From: Irpex lacteus
Taxonomy: Eukaryota; Basidiomycota; Agaricomycetes; Polyporales; Irpicaceae
Assembly: GCA_001986395.2 (NCBI GenBank)
Contig: MQVO02000258.1
Location: 1-12,715, forward strand
DNA length: 12,715 nucleotides
Reading direction: 5' to 3'
Shown here: positions 1 to 5,713 of the stretch, one piece after another
Numbering within the stretch: position 1 is the first letter of the stretch
Layout of the letters: each line of letters begins with the position of its first letter
The notes under the pieces: generated by a model
The model's input: only the letters and a program-made list of their open reading frames with translations
Databases searched by the model: none
What the model was told of the DNA's origin: nothing
Program-made: the position numbers and the translations under genes

Positions 1-100
1 TGTGATTGATAGGCTGGACGTAGACCTAGAATCGTCTTTGATTGGTTAAGACCGTTAAGCAATAGTGCCATGTTCGGTTTGTGTTTAATCTCCTTAGAGT
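1..100 (+). rRNA. rnl: probable 3' end of mitochondrial large-subunit rRNA (partial)
   Basis: The segment TTGATAGGCTGGACGTAGA near position 7, followed by a TTGATTGGTTAAGACCG stretch, resembles the 3'-terminal domain VI of bacterial and mitochondrial 23S-like rRNA, where TTGATAGGCCGG is followed by a spacer and then GAGCTAACC. The rest of the gene would lie to the left of the window. The 3' end cannot be fixed; it is placed loosely before the AT-rich stretch that follows. The rRNA is on the + strand and faces trnP and nad1, which lie on the - strand. The call rests on remembered consensus only. Two other rnl-like pieces occur at 9840-10095 (-) and 10972-11030 (+), so the gene may be discontinuous or partly duplicated. 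Confidence 0.45.
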
Positions 101-191
101 AAAGAATTAGAAGCCCTTTACTATATGTTGTTACATGTGTGTCTGTTAATGCAGTATTTTAGTTTTAGTTGTTATTAAAATAAGCATCGAC

Positions 192-269
192 CCATTAAAC
201 TTTTTTTTGACAGGATAGAGTGTTTAGATACCTTTTTTTTATTTTAAATAAAAAAAGGGAGTTTAATGG
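192..269. repeat. nested stem-loop between rnl and trnP
   Basis: CCATTAAACT at 192-201 is the exact reverse complement of AGTTTAATGG at 260-269. Inside lies a second dyad at 231-258, CC plus a T run and ATTT facing AAAT plus an A run and GG. The element sits between the convergent rnl end and trnP, so it may serve as a 3'-end or processing signal. That role is inferred from position only. Confidence 0.6.
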
Positions 270-273
270 ATGT

Positions 274-346
274 CAGGTAGGTTGGACTCGAACCAACGAT
301 CTCCCATACCCAAAACGGGTAACTTAGACAACTAGTCTACCACCTG
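274..346 (-). tRNA. trnP: tRNA-Pro (anticodon UGG)
   Basis: On the - strand the 73-nt sequence folds as a full cloverleaf. The acceptor stem is CAGGTGG with CTACCTG (one G-U pair), the D stem GACT/AGTT, the anticodon stem CCCGT/ATGGG with loop TTTGGGT, and the T arm GTTGG TTCGAGT CCAAC. The anticodon is TGG at its standard place, with T33 before it and G37 after it, so it reads proline codons. It lies downstream of nad1 on the same strand, about 130 nt from the nad1 stop. Confidence 0.87.
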
Positions 347-476
347 GTTATATATTTTTACGTATATCTTATAACATAGATCTTTTAACGTAAATTAGTA
401 TTGATTAGATAGTATACATGCTCTATTATTTTACACATAGTATTAGACACATAAATTATACACATAGTAAAGGGGT

Positions 477-1674
477 CTAAGGCATAATATTAAATGCAAT
501 TAGAATACTAGGTACAACTAGTACAAGTGCAATAGCTGGTGGTAGCATACCTGTCCAACAGAAAGTAATAAGTTGGTCAACTATTCTATTAACTAGTATA
601 GAATATAAAGCCTTTCAACATAGACAGACTGCATGATATATAAAGTGACATCGTAGAAATAGCAATCGTTTGACTAATAAGGCATTAACCTTAATAGTTG
701 CATGATAGGCATATGGGCCTGTACACGCATAAAGATCAATAGGGTTATACGGCTAGACACCGTAGACGTGGTAGTGTAGCACGGAACCATACAAAGGCAA
801 AGCAACCCATACATGTCTTGATAGCTAGTACTAGTGCAGAAATAGAAATAGGTGTAGTATTGACAACTAGTAGAGGGAAACCGCTACCACCTAGGAATAG
901 AGTAGCAGATAGAGCACTCATTAGTACAATAGAACAATCGCTAAATGATTAAAGTGTTTATTTATAGCCTTTGCTATAAGCTAGACCATATCTTTGTCTA
1001 CCCTTTTACATTTCTATGGCAAATAAAGAGGTTAAGAACATATGTTAATTGGTCGTTGAACCTGTTAACCAGGCAGAGTCTAATTTATTAATTTTAACTG
1101 TATTTCGTATATAAGACGATAGAGCATTACTACTCACCCAGAAAGAAAAGAACGAATGGCATAGCGCTATGTTCAGTCATAATCCAGCTACTAGTTCACT
1201 TTCAGCTTCTGGTAGGTCATAGGGTGTACGATTAGTTTCCGCTAGTACACTAATGATAAAGAGTACAAACATAGGTAGTAGAGGTACAACAAACCACATA
1301 GGCATTTGTGCTTCAACAAGTGTCATTATGTTAAGTGAACCACCCTTGATTAGTACAGCTAGTACAGCAGAGCCTAGCACTAGTTAATATGAGATCATTT
1401 GAGCAGTTGAACGCATACCACCAAAGAAGGCATACTTTTCATTCGCAGACCAACCTGCGAGTAGAACACCATATACACCCATAGATGAAATGGCTAGGCT
1501 ATATAGTACACCTAGTTCGATGTCAGCTACTACTGCTCCAGGTCCAAATGGAATAACAGCCCTTCCTAGTAGTGCAAAGGTCATTACAATAGATGGAGCT
1601 AGATAGTAAGATAAAGGCATTAGCATTAGATGGTACAACTGTTTCCTTAACGATAAGCTTAAGAGCGTCAGCGA
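477..1674 (-). CDS. nad1: NADH dehydrogenase subunit 1, three exons, N-terminal part missing
   Basis: NAD1 is a core membrane subunit of respiratory complex I at the quinone site. Three exons read on the - strand: 1674-1132, 938-759 and 580-477. Exon one begins at the conserved (F)[11 protein letters not shown] and runs through [28 protein letters not shown] and [21 protein letters not shown] to [16 protein letters not shown]. Exon two carries [16 protein letters not shown] to [12 protein letters not shown]. Exon three carries [14 protein letters not shown] and ends IAFNIMP-TAG. About 55-60 N-terminal residues are absent; the first exon would be joined at F in LQPF, where the upstream sequence ends ...AATAG, a group I 3' splice edge. 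The splices give E-Y-C-S-I-V and R-F-D-Q-L in frame. Three defects are seen: an extra base near 1599-1609, a missing base near 1180-1184, and TAA at 1386-1384 where Glu is expected (SY-E-LVLG). The two indels cancel. Leu is mostly CTA. It may be functional with sequence error or recoding, or a pseudogene. Confidence 0.85.
581..758 (-). other. small group I-like intron in nad1 (between RLR and FDQL)
   Basis: This 178-nt insert separates ...LPRLR from (F)DQLITF. The 5' exon ends in T (759) and the insert ends in G (581), as group I introns require. The last exon bases TACGGT can pair with GCCGTA just inside the insert (752-747), giving a six-pair P1 that ends in the hallmark U-G pair. Splicing gives CGG T-TT GAC, Arg-Phe-Asp, in frame. 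No ORF fits in it. A possible R-like segment (TCAAACGATTG) is present, but I could not identify a convincing S partner, so the catalytic core is uncertain. The size is near the lower limit for a self-splicing intron. Confidence 0.55.
939..1131 (-). other. small ORF-less group I intron in nad1
   Basis: This 193-nt intron interrupts nad1 within the GEYCSIVL motif. The upstream exon ends in T (1132) and the intron ends in G (939). P1 can form from exon GAGT and intron GCTC, closing with a U-G pair, and P10 from AAT in the intron and ATT opening the next exon. The R element GGTTCAACGACC lies at 1062-1051 and the S element AAAGATATGGTC at 995-984; GACC and GGTC pair as P7. Joining restores GGT GAG TAT TGT TCT ATT. 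The start of the intron encodes a short echo of the next exon (TGC TCT ATC), which is the IGS. It lacks an endonuclease ORF. Confidence 0.78.
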
Positions 1675-1710
1675 CTATTACATTAAGGTCCCTTTTTTTA
1701 TATTTTTTTT

Positions 1711-1740
1711 TATTAAAATAAAATTAAATTTTAATTAAAG
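1711..1740. repeat. 30-bp dispersed AT-rich repeat, copy 1
   Basis: The 30 bases at 1711-1740, built around TTAAATTTTAATTAAAG, recur without change at 3914-3943. A 23-base left part shared with the second copy also occurs at 2049-2071. In such AT-rich DNA short matches are common, but 30 identical bases with the same left neighbour suggest a shared origin. Similar, weaker matches lie near 7790 and 4440. Confidence 0.7.
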
Positions 1741-1756
1741 TATTCTTTTTATTTTT

Positions 1757-2053
1757 TTAATAAAATAAATATTGTATTACTCTTAATTTAGGCTTTAGTT
1801 TCTTAACTATGTTTCTTCCCTAAACAGCATCTCTCAATTTAATCTTAGTTTCTTCTGTATGTTTATATGTTTTACCGAATGCTGCCTCTCTTAATTTAGC
1901 TTTGGTTTCATCTTAACGATTAATAGCTATTTCTCTAATTTTCTCCATAGATTCAAGAGTATGTTTATAACCAAAAAGTGAACCCGCTACTTGTAAAATA
2001 TTATACTCTGGCTTTAAAAGGTCTATATAATATTGTTCTCTTTCTATTAACTT
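1757..2053 (-). pseudogene. GIY-YIG homing endonuclease C-terminal tail with NUMOD3-type repeats, decayed
   Basis: The - strand reads KLIEREQYYIDLLKPEYN, the typical end of a GIY-YIG nuclease domain (Glu-Gln-Tyr-Tyr, then Leu-Leu-Lys-Pro-Glu-Tyr-Asn). Then come repeats of the NUMOD3 form: GYKHTLESMEKIREIA, DETKAKLREAAFGK and KHTEETKIKLRDA. These families are DNA-binding modules of intron-encoded homing enzymes. The catalytic GIY-YIG part is absent; stops lie just upstream. Two in-frame stops occur, TAA at 1915-1913 and TAG at 1822-1820, both inside repeat units where a sense codon is expected. It lies upstream of the nad1 exon edge at 1674 on the same strand, so it probably belonged to the intron that ends there. 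Codons are TTA- and AGA-rich, unlike nad1. This is a relic rather than an active enzyme. Confidence 0.65.
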
Positions 2054-2324
2054 ATTAAAATAAAATTAAATAAAATCTCCTGTGTAATTTATTTATTAAA
2101 TATCTTCTTAAGTTTTAGTTAGAATTAATTATAATTCCCTCCTCTCATCTGAAGATAAATAACTATTTAAAATTAGTTAATATTTTATTTTTAAATAAAA
2201 GTAGTAAAATAAATTAGATTCTTTCTTAGCTCCCTTTTTATTTCTTTAATCTACTCATCCCCACATTGTCGGAGTTAAAATTATTAATTGTAGGAGTGTG
2301 CGAATTCAATAAATATTTATATTC
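2054..2324. other. AT-rich spacer
   Basis: Low-complexity AT-rich DNA with pyrimidine tracts. I see no gene. The only notable item is GTGCGAATTCAATAAA near 2297, similar to GAGCGAATGCAATAAA near 4224. Confidence 0.5.
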
Positions 2325-2573
2325 TTATTTATTCTTTTTCTTTTCTTTAGTTAAATAAAGTAGTTGTCCCCGCCTTTTGTTTATTAGGAATAGAGAATGA
2401 TTTACAAAGTTTTCTAAGAGACATTGAAGTAATAAGAAACTATCTTTAAATACTAAATTGATTCCATTATCTTTAACTTTTCTAGCTACTTTGCTAAATT
2501 TACCTTCAGATTTTTCAACCTCCAACTGTCTTTGTTTATCAACATTATTTATATTATTACTATTAGAATCTTT
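2325..2573 (-). CDS. unknown ORF fragment without a normal start
   Basis: An open frame of 82 codons ends with TAA at 2327-2325 and is closed upstream by TAA at 2576-2574. It contains no ATG in its first third; an alternative start (for example TTG before EVEKSEGKFSK) would be needed. The product would be lysine-rich and hydrophilic at first (EVEKSEGKFSKVARKVKDNG), then more hydrophobic (FLLLQCLLENFVNHSLFLI), with a basic tail. I do not recognise it. It lies between the GIY-YIG relic and the nad5 relic on the same strand and could be an intron-protein fragment or a chance frame. Confidence 0.2.
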   Translation of the reverse strand, partial: KDSNSNNINNVDKQRQLEVEKSEGKFSKVARKVKDNGINLVFKDSFLLLQCLLENFVNHSLFLINKRRGQLLYLTKEKKKNK

Positions 2574-2604
2574 TTATTTAAAATTCTAATAATTTAATTT
2601 TACC

Positions 2605-2946
2605 CTCCCTCCTAGATAATCACTCCTAGACCTGTAAAGATATAACTTACTAGATAACCTGCAGTAAAAGACAGAATTGATAGAATAAACATAGGAATAC
2701 CCTGGGTGCATCATGAGTATGTTTCATAATTTGATCGAGTAGCTGAAGGTGTACTAAAGAAGACAAGGAGTAGCTGAAGGTGTACTAAAGAAGACAAGGA
2801 GTAGTAGACCGGAATGAGTAAAAAAGCTGTTAGACCTGCACTTAGTGTACCTAGCCAGAATACCCATTGTCCACTTAGTGTTTATTGACCAGCAGCTAGA
2901 AAGAGAAGGGCTTTGAAAAATGCATGCGTTACTAGAGGATAAAGAG
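2605..2946 (-). pseudogene. nad5: NADH dehydrogenase subunit 5, C-terminal part, rearranged and frameshifted
   Basis: NAD5 is an antiporter-like membrane subunit of complex I. The - strand gives LVTHAFFKALLFLAAG, the conserved mid-protein segment. It passes almost at once to SGQWVFWLGTLSAGLTAF, a region normally far downstream, so an internal block of well over 100 codons is missing. After that the frame breaks repeatedly: an extra base in the T run after TAF, another before LLLLVFFSTPSATRSNYET, a 31-bp tandem duplication, more shifts around THDAP, then PMFILSILSFTAGYLVSYIFTGLG and a last shift before DYLGG. A TAA stop occurs at the deletion joint. The 5' edge, ...TTTTAG before CT CTT TAT, has the form of a group I 3' splice site giving S-L-Y; the expected His in SLYHL is Pro. 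This is best read as a relic, with an intact copy probably elsewhere. Confidence 0.78.
2737..2804. repeat. 31-bp tandem duplication inside the nad5 relic
   Basis: The unit at 2737-2767, beginning GAGTAGCTGAAGGTG, is repeated exactly at 2768-2798, with a further six matching bases to 2804. On the coding (-) strand each copy encodes LLLVFFSTPSA of nad5 in one frame. As 31 is not a multiple of three, the duplication itself shifts the frame. The identity of the copies suggests a recent replication-slippage event. Confidence 0.95.
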
Positions 2947-3105
2947 CTAAAATTAACTAACAAAAAACTAGTTATTTGGGTGTGGAAGCTGCATAACCAT
3001 TGTCCCAGCTTGAGGGATTACATTTACACATTTACTATTAATATTAGCTATAATCACTACTATTCTTACTCTATTGAGGTTCGCATCACGCTCACTGTGT
3101 AGAAC

Positions 3106-3486
3106 TCATTATCTTTATTTACTTTTCTTTAAGTTATTACTACTCTTTAATTTAAAGATTATTTATTATTTATCGCTAAACTCCCTTTAAATTCTTTAAT
3201 AAGAGAATATATTAGAGATAATCGTAGTTTAAATTATTCTTATTATATTAGATAAAATAAGAAGATAATAATAATTATTAATAAATTTAAATTAATTAAT
3301 AAAAGAATTATTTTTCATCATCATTTTCATTATTTATTTATTTATTCTAAAAATATTTATATTTAAAAAAGGGGGAAGTTATCTCTTACTACTCTATTAT
3401 TCTCTATTATTTATTATTATCTTATTCTCTTATTTTATTTTATGGGATTCTCCCTCCCCTTCAGGAGAATTATATTTATCTCATAA
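3106..3486. other. AT-rich spacer, no gene seen
   Basis: Mainly short AT-rich runs with C- or G-rich clusters (for example GGGGGAAG near 3370 and CTCCCTCCCC near 3450). No tRNA, conserved protein segment or long ORF was found on either strand. Confidence 0.5.
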
Positions 3487-3744
3487 TTAGGGAAAAAGGA
3501 CAGACAAGCTTCTGAGTCAACAGGATGTGTGCACCGTACTCTTCTTTTAACAGAAAATACAAAAGGAAGAGGTATCTAAACTGATAAAAAAATATCTTTA
3601 GTGAAAACTACACGAAGTTTTTCATCCTTTGCTCGATTTCCTTTAGAGGATTATGATTATGTTAGCCAGGGTGATGGTTATTTTAGTGAAGGTTGTTTAA
3701 AAATATGTACAGATAATTTAACTAAGGATGAGGTAAATGGTTAG
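3487..3744 (+). pseudogene. unknown ORF, one in-frame stop
   Basis: A frame runs from 3487 to TAG at 3742-3744, broken by a single TAA at 3577-3579. Before the stop it reads LGKKDRQASESTGCVHRTLL and on to TKGRGI. After it, TDKKISLVKTTRSFSSFARF leads to PLEDYDYVSQGDGYFSEG and ends DNLTKDEVNG. The second half could start at GTG 3601, giving 47 residues. The composition is that of a real protein, with mixed acidic and aromatic residues and no low complexity, but I recognise no family. It is followed at once by a perfect 24-bp palindrome at 3756. It may be part of a plasmid-derived or intron ORF. Confidence 0.3.
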
Positions 3745-3755
3745 ACCCCTATTCT

Positions 3756-3779
3756 CCTTTTTTTTTATAAAAAAAAAGG
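3756..3779. repeat. perfect 24-bp palindrome (CC, T9, AT, A9, GG)
   Basis: CC, nine T, AT, nine A, GG: a perfect palindrome just downstream of the stop at 3742-3744. It could form a hairpin or cruciform and might mark a transcript end. A similar but less perfect element lies at 231-258. Confidence 0.8.
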
Positions 3780-3815
3780 GCACAAAAGATTTTGTTTGTA
3801 GATGATGTGAGTAAA

Positions 3816-3832
3816 GCTAAAGATCAAAGAGA
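3816..3832. repeat. 17-bp inverted repeat, left arm (right arm 4075-4091)
   Basis: GCTAAAGATCAAAGAGA at 3816-3832 is the exact reverse complement of TCTCTTTGATCTTTAGC at 4075-4091. The left arm overlaps the outer stem of the structured element at 3823-3891, so the two pairings compete. Confidence 0.8.
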
Positions 3833-3891
3833 ATACTATCTCTTAATAAAAAAGATAGTGTTGAGGGACACCCTCAACATTGACCTTTGAT
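3823..3891 (+). other. three-way-junction-like structured element
   Basis: Three perfect stems nest in 69 nt. ATCAAAG 3823-3829 pairs with CTTTGAT 3885-3891. ACTATCT 3835-3841 pairs with AGATAGT 3853-3859. GTTGAGGG 3860-3867 pairs with CCCTCAAC 3871-3878 across an ACA loop. The second and third stems abut. It is not a tRNA. It could be a small structured RNA, an intron domain or a hairpin-type mobile element. Confidence 0.5.
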
Positions 3892-3913
3892 AGAATACTA
3901 AAGAAAAGAACTT

Positions 3914-3943
3914 ATTAAAATAAAATTAAATTTTAATTAAAGA
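3914..3943. repeat. 30-bp dispersed AT-rich repeat, copy 2
   Basis: Identical to 1711-1740. The bases 3910-3932 also match 2049-2071. Confidence 0.7.
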
Positions 3944-4520
3944 ATCCCGGGATAATTAATTATAACTAGTGCAGATATTATTATTAATAGTAACTCTTTC
4001 TTCTTTTCTCTTGAGTTCGCACCCGCTCATTTATAGAACTAACTCCGATAAATTTATTATTTAATAGATAATTCTCTCTTTGATCTTTAGCCTTACACAT
4101 TGTTATTATTCTTTATCACTACTCATTATTATTTAATTGTGAGAGTTCAAAGACTTTTGTATCTCTCTTATCTTTTAACTTTACCCATTAGTAATCTTTG
4201 GAAAGTTCAAATTATTATTTTAATGAGCGAATGCAATAAATTATAATAAGGGTAAACTTTTATTTTGATCGAGGGAGCGAGGTTACACAATGGAATTACT
4301 CATTATTATTGAAATTACTATTTTCTCTCTTTAGTATTAAATAAATTTATAGTTCTTATTGTTTATTACTATTATAATCTTTAATATTATTATTATTTTA
4401 TTTAAAGATGGTACATGCTCACTAATTAAAATTTAATTTAATTAAATTTTAATAATACCCACAATATATTCTAGATATTGCTTGTGAATCAGTAAATCAT
4501 AAAATAAAAATTTATTAAAT
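3944..4520. other. AT-rich spacer; contains the start of the intron after cob exon 1
   Basis: On the - strand the frame of cob exon 1 runs on as unrelated residues (FNKFLFYDLLIHKQ and so on) to TAA at 4444-4442, so 4442-4520 is probably the first part of an intron. The remainder is AT-rich, with the right arm of an inverted repeat at 4075-4091 and a motif GAGTTCGCACCCGCTCA at 4013 that resembles one at 3076. No other gene was found. Confidence 0.45.
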
Positions 4521-4597
4521 AGGTTAACTGGCTTAGGTGAGTCAACAACGTAGCTGTTAACGATTGATAGAATAGAGTTACTCTTTAGTACTCGCAT
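4521..4597 (-). CDS. cob: cytochrome b, first exon (N-terminus only)
   Basis: Starting with ATG at 4597-4595 the - strand reads MRVLKSNSILSIVNSYVVD followed by SPKPVNL. This is the conserved fungal cytochrome b N-terminus (MR-LKS-P-L-L-NSY-DSP-P-N). Cytochrome b is the haem-bearing membrane subunit of the bc1 complex. Homology stops after Asn-Leu, where WNFGSLL-type sequence should follow. A group I exon ending in T at 4521 is possible; the frame then continues into unrelated residues. An open frame precedes the ATG for 19 codons, but the homologous start is this ATG. The next recognisable cob part is on the other strand at 7028-7220, so the gene is split or these are displaced pieces. Codon use (CGA, CTA) matches nad1. 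Confidence 0.8.
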
Positions 4598-4735
4598 AGT
4601 CTTCGTAAACAAAAAATTAGTCTTATAGTCTTTACCCGTAGGCTTTAATTTCAATTAGCTATTAATGGAAAGGGTGATACTGAAGGCTTAGCTAGCTGCT
4701 TCTACAGAATAAAAAGATATTTAAATTGAGGAGAA

Positions 4736-4757
4736 AGAATTCTAACTAGTTTTTTGG
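4736..4757 (+). repeat. half copy of the CTAGTTTT inverted-repeat family
   Basis: AGAATTCTAACTAGTTTTTT matches the right half of the hairpins at 5356-5404 and 7905-7951. The left half is missing. It lies four bases before a tRNA-like gene. Confidence 0.7.
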
Positions 4758-4761
4758 TACT

Positions 4762-4831
4762 GTCAGTGTAGTTTAAAGGTAAAACTAAAATTATAAAATA
4801 TTTAAATGTCAGTTCGATTCTGACCACTAGC
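4762..4831 (+). tRNA. tRNA-like gene, identity uncertain
   Basis: Acceptor GTCAGTG with CACTAGC (one C-A mismatch at pair 3 and a T-G pair), D arm GTTT AAAGGTA AAAC, and T arm GTCAG TTCGATT CTGAC are all clear. The anticodon region (AAAATTATAAAATATTT) forms only a weak stem. Possible readings are a seven-base loop TATAAAA (anticodon UAA but A33) or an eight-base loop with AAA. It is one base upstream of the next tRNA, so the two may be co-transcribed. Either the tRNA has degenerated or the mismatch and loop are corrected after transcription. Confidence 0.5.
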
Positions 4832-4832
4832 T

Positions 4833-4904
4833 GATCTTATGAATTTAATGGTAAAATACAGGGCTTGCCAGTTCTGAAATGCCAGTTCAAGTCTGGCTAA
4901 GATT
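4833..4904 (+). tRNA. probable tRNA-Gly (anticodon GCC), unusual anticodon loop
   Basis: Acceptor GATCTTA with TAAGATT (a G-T first pair), D arm ATTT AATGGTA AAAT and T arm GCCAG TTCAAGT CTGGC are sound. The anticodon arm is CAGGG with TTCTG (two G-T pairs), leaving an eight-base loop CTTGCCAG. Placing T33 before GCC and A37 after it gives glycine GCC; taking the loop as CTTGCCA would give UGC (Ala). Mitochondrial glycine tRNAs in fungi usually carry UCC, so GCC and the extra loop base are odd. Confidence 0.6.
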
Positions 4905-4959
4905 ATTAATTTGTTAAATATATTTAAAATAAATAATAAAAAGGTGGATTACCTGTACT

Positions 4960-5190
4960 CTATTCCTTGTTAAAGAAATTTATTAAAGGGAAAGGTAGTG
5001 TCACTGGAGATATTCCTTCTAGAATCTTGAATTCCTCTTCAGTAAGACTGATACCGTGGATAGCTAGTACACTATTCAGTACTGTGAGGTCTGTAGGATT
5101 CTCACTAGCTAGATGTAAATAAATGAGATAACTAAAGAAATTTATCTTTAATTCTAGATTATTCCTCTTTTTAAAAACAGAGTATTTAAA
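4960..5190 (-). CDS. unknown ORF fragment, native-type codons
   Basis: An open frame of 76 sense codons lies between TAA (5193-5191) and TAG (4962-4960). It reads SVFKKRNNLELKINFFSYLI, then HLASENPTDLTVLNSVLAIH, then GISLTEEEFKILEGISPV and ends LPFPLINFFNKE. The second half looks like a genuine helical protein segment (TEEEFKIL) with codons such as CTA and GTA, similar to nad1 and cob. There is no ATG, so it would be an exon or a truncated C-terminus. I do not recognise the family; an intron-encoded or plasmid-derived protein is possible. It follows the tRNA pair on the opposite strand. Confidence 0.35.
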   Translation of the reverse strand, partial: FKYSVFKKRNNLELKINFFSYLIYLHLASENPTDLTVLNSVLAIHGISLTEEEFKILEGISPVTLPFPLINFFNKE

Positions 5191-5355
5191 TTAAACTAAA
5201 CATCCCCTAAAAACACAACTCAAGTGAAAGGGGGAAGATTAAGATACTAAAGAAATAAAATAAATTGAATAAAGATATAATAATTATAATCGAGAGCTCC
5301 TTAAAGAAAAATATAAAAAGTAAATAAGAATAGTCTGATAAATTCTTGAATAAAT

Positions 5356-5404
5356 CCCCAAAAAACTAGGAATTAGAATTAATTCTAACTAGTTTTTTTT
5401 GGGG
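5356..5404. repeat. small inverted repeat (hairpin) copy, complete
   Basis: CCCC, A6, CTAG, a central dyad AATTAGAATTAATTCT, AACTAG, T8, GGGG: a near-perfect 49-bp inverted repeat. Related copies are at 7905-7951, 10096-10136, 11266-11300 and 11474-11536, with a half copy at 4736-4757. Confidence 0.9.
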
Positions 5405-5471
5405 AGGGATATTAATAAAATAATATTAAAAGATAAAATATAAGAAATACTCTTATTAATATAAATAGATT

Positions 5472-5519
5472 TAATTAAATAATAAGTAACTAAAATAATA
5501 ATTAAATAATTAAATATTT
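5472..5519. repeat. 48-bp perfect inverted repeat, left arm (right arm 5947-5994)
   Basis: The bases 5472-5519 (containing AATAAGTAACTAAAATAAT) are the exact reverse complement of 5947-5994 (containing ATTATTTTAGTTACTTATT). The arms enclose trnF and trnI, so recombination between them could flip the tRNA pair. The core is less simple than the surrounding AT-rich DNA. Confidence 0.92.
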
Positions 5520-5521
5520 TT

Positions 5522-5566
5522 TAAATTTAAAAACAAAAAATAAAAAATATAAATAAAAGAATAGGG
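5522..5566. repeat. 45-bp direct repeat, copy 1 (copy 2 at 6063-6107)
   Basis: The bases 5522-5566, ending AAATAAAAGAATAGGG, recur exactly at 6063-6107. Copy 1 touches the 3' end of trnF. Copy 2 runs on into GGAGGGAGAATCT, and AAGAATAGGGGAGGGAGAAT also recurs near 9260. Confidence 0.92.
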
Positions 5567-5638
5567 TCCCCAAAAAGACTTGAACTTTTATCAATAAAGC
5601 TTCAATTTATTGCTCTAACCAAATTAAGCTATGGGAAC
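5566..5638 (-). tRNA. trnF: tRNA-Phe (anticodon GAA)
   Basis: A complete cloverleaf on the - strand: acceptor GTTCCCA/TGGGGAC (one T-G pair), D arm GCTT AATTTGGTTA GAGC, anticodon stem ATAAA/TTTAT with loop TTGAAGC, and T arm AAAAG TTCAAGT CTTTT. The anticodon GAA reads phenylalanine codons. It lies three bases downstream of trnI on the same strand, inside the inverted repeat 5472-5994. Confidence 0.9.
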
Positions 5639-5641
5639 TTT

Positions 5642-5713
5642 AAGTCTAAGATGGATCGAACATCTATTGCCTCCTTATCAAGGAGATATTTTAAACCATT
5701 AAATAATAGACTT
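5642..5713 (-). tRNA. trnI: tRNA-Ile (anticodon GAU)
   Basis: Perfect seven-pair acceptor AAGTCTA/TAGACTT, D arm ATTT AATGGTTTA AAAT, anticodon stem TCTCC/GGAGG with loop TTGATAA (anticodon GAT), and T arm AGATG TTCGATC CATCT. All expected loop bases are present. It precedes trnF on the same strand and is probably co-transcribed with it. Confidence 0.9.

Noticed and set aside
2605..2946. Kinetoplastid-style U insertion/deletion editing of nad5
   Set aside because: The base to be removed is ambiguous at each site, and a large deletion and a tandem duplication cannot be mended by editing single bases.
2754..2963. 69-codon open frame on the - strand
   Set aside because: It overlaps nad5 homology in a different frame, and its product has no recognisable features beyond the shifted STPSA repeat.
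2920..3102. 60-codon open frame on the + strand
   Set aside because: It lies antisense to the nad5 relic start and runs into AT-rich spacer; no protein-like pattern.
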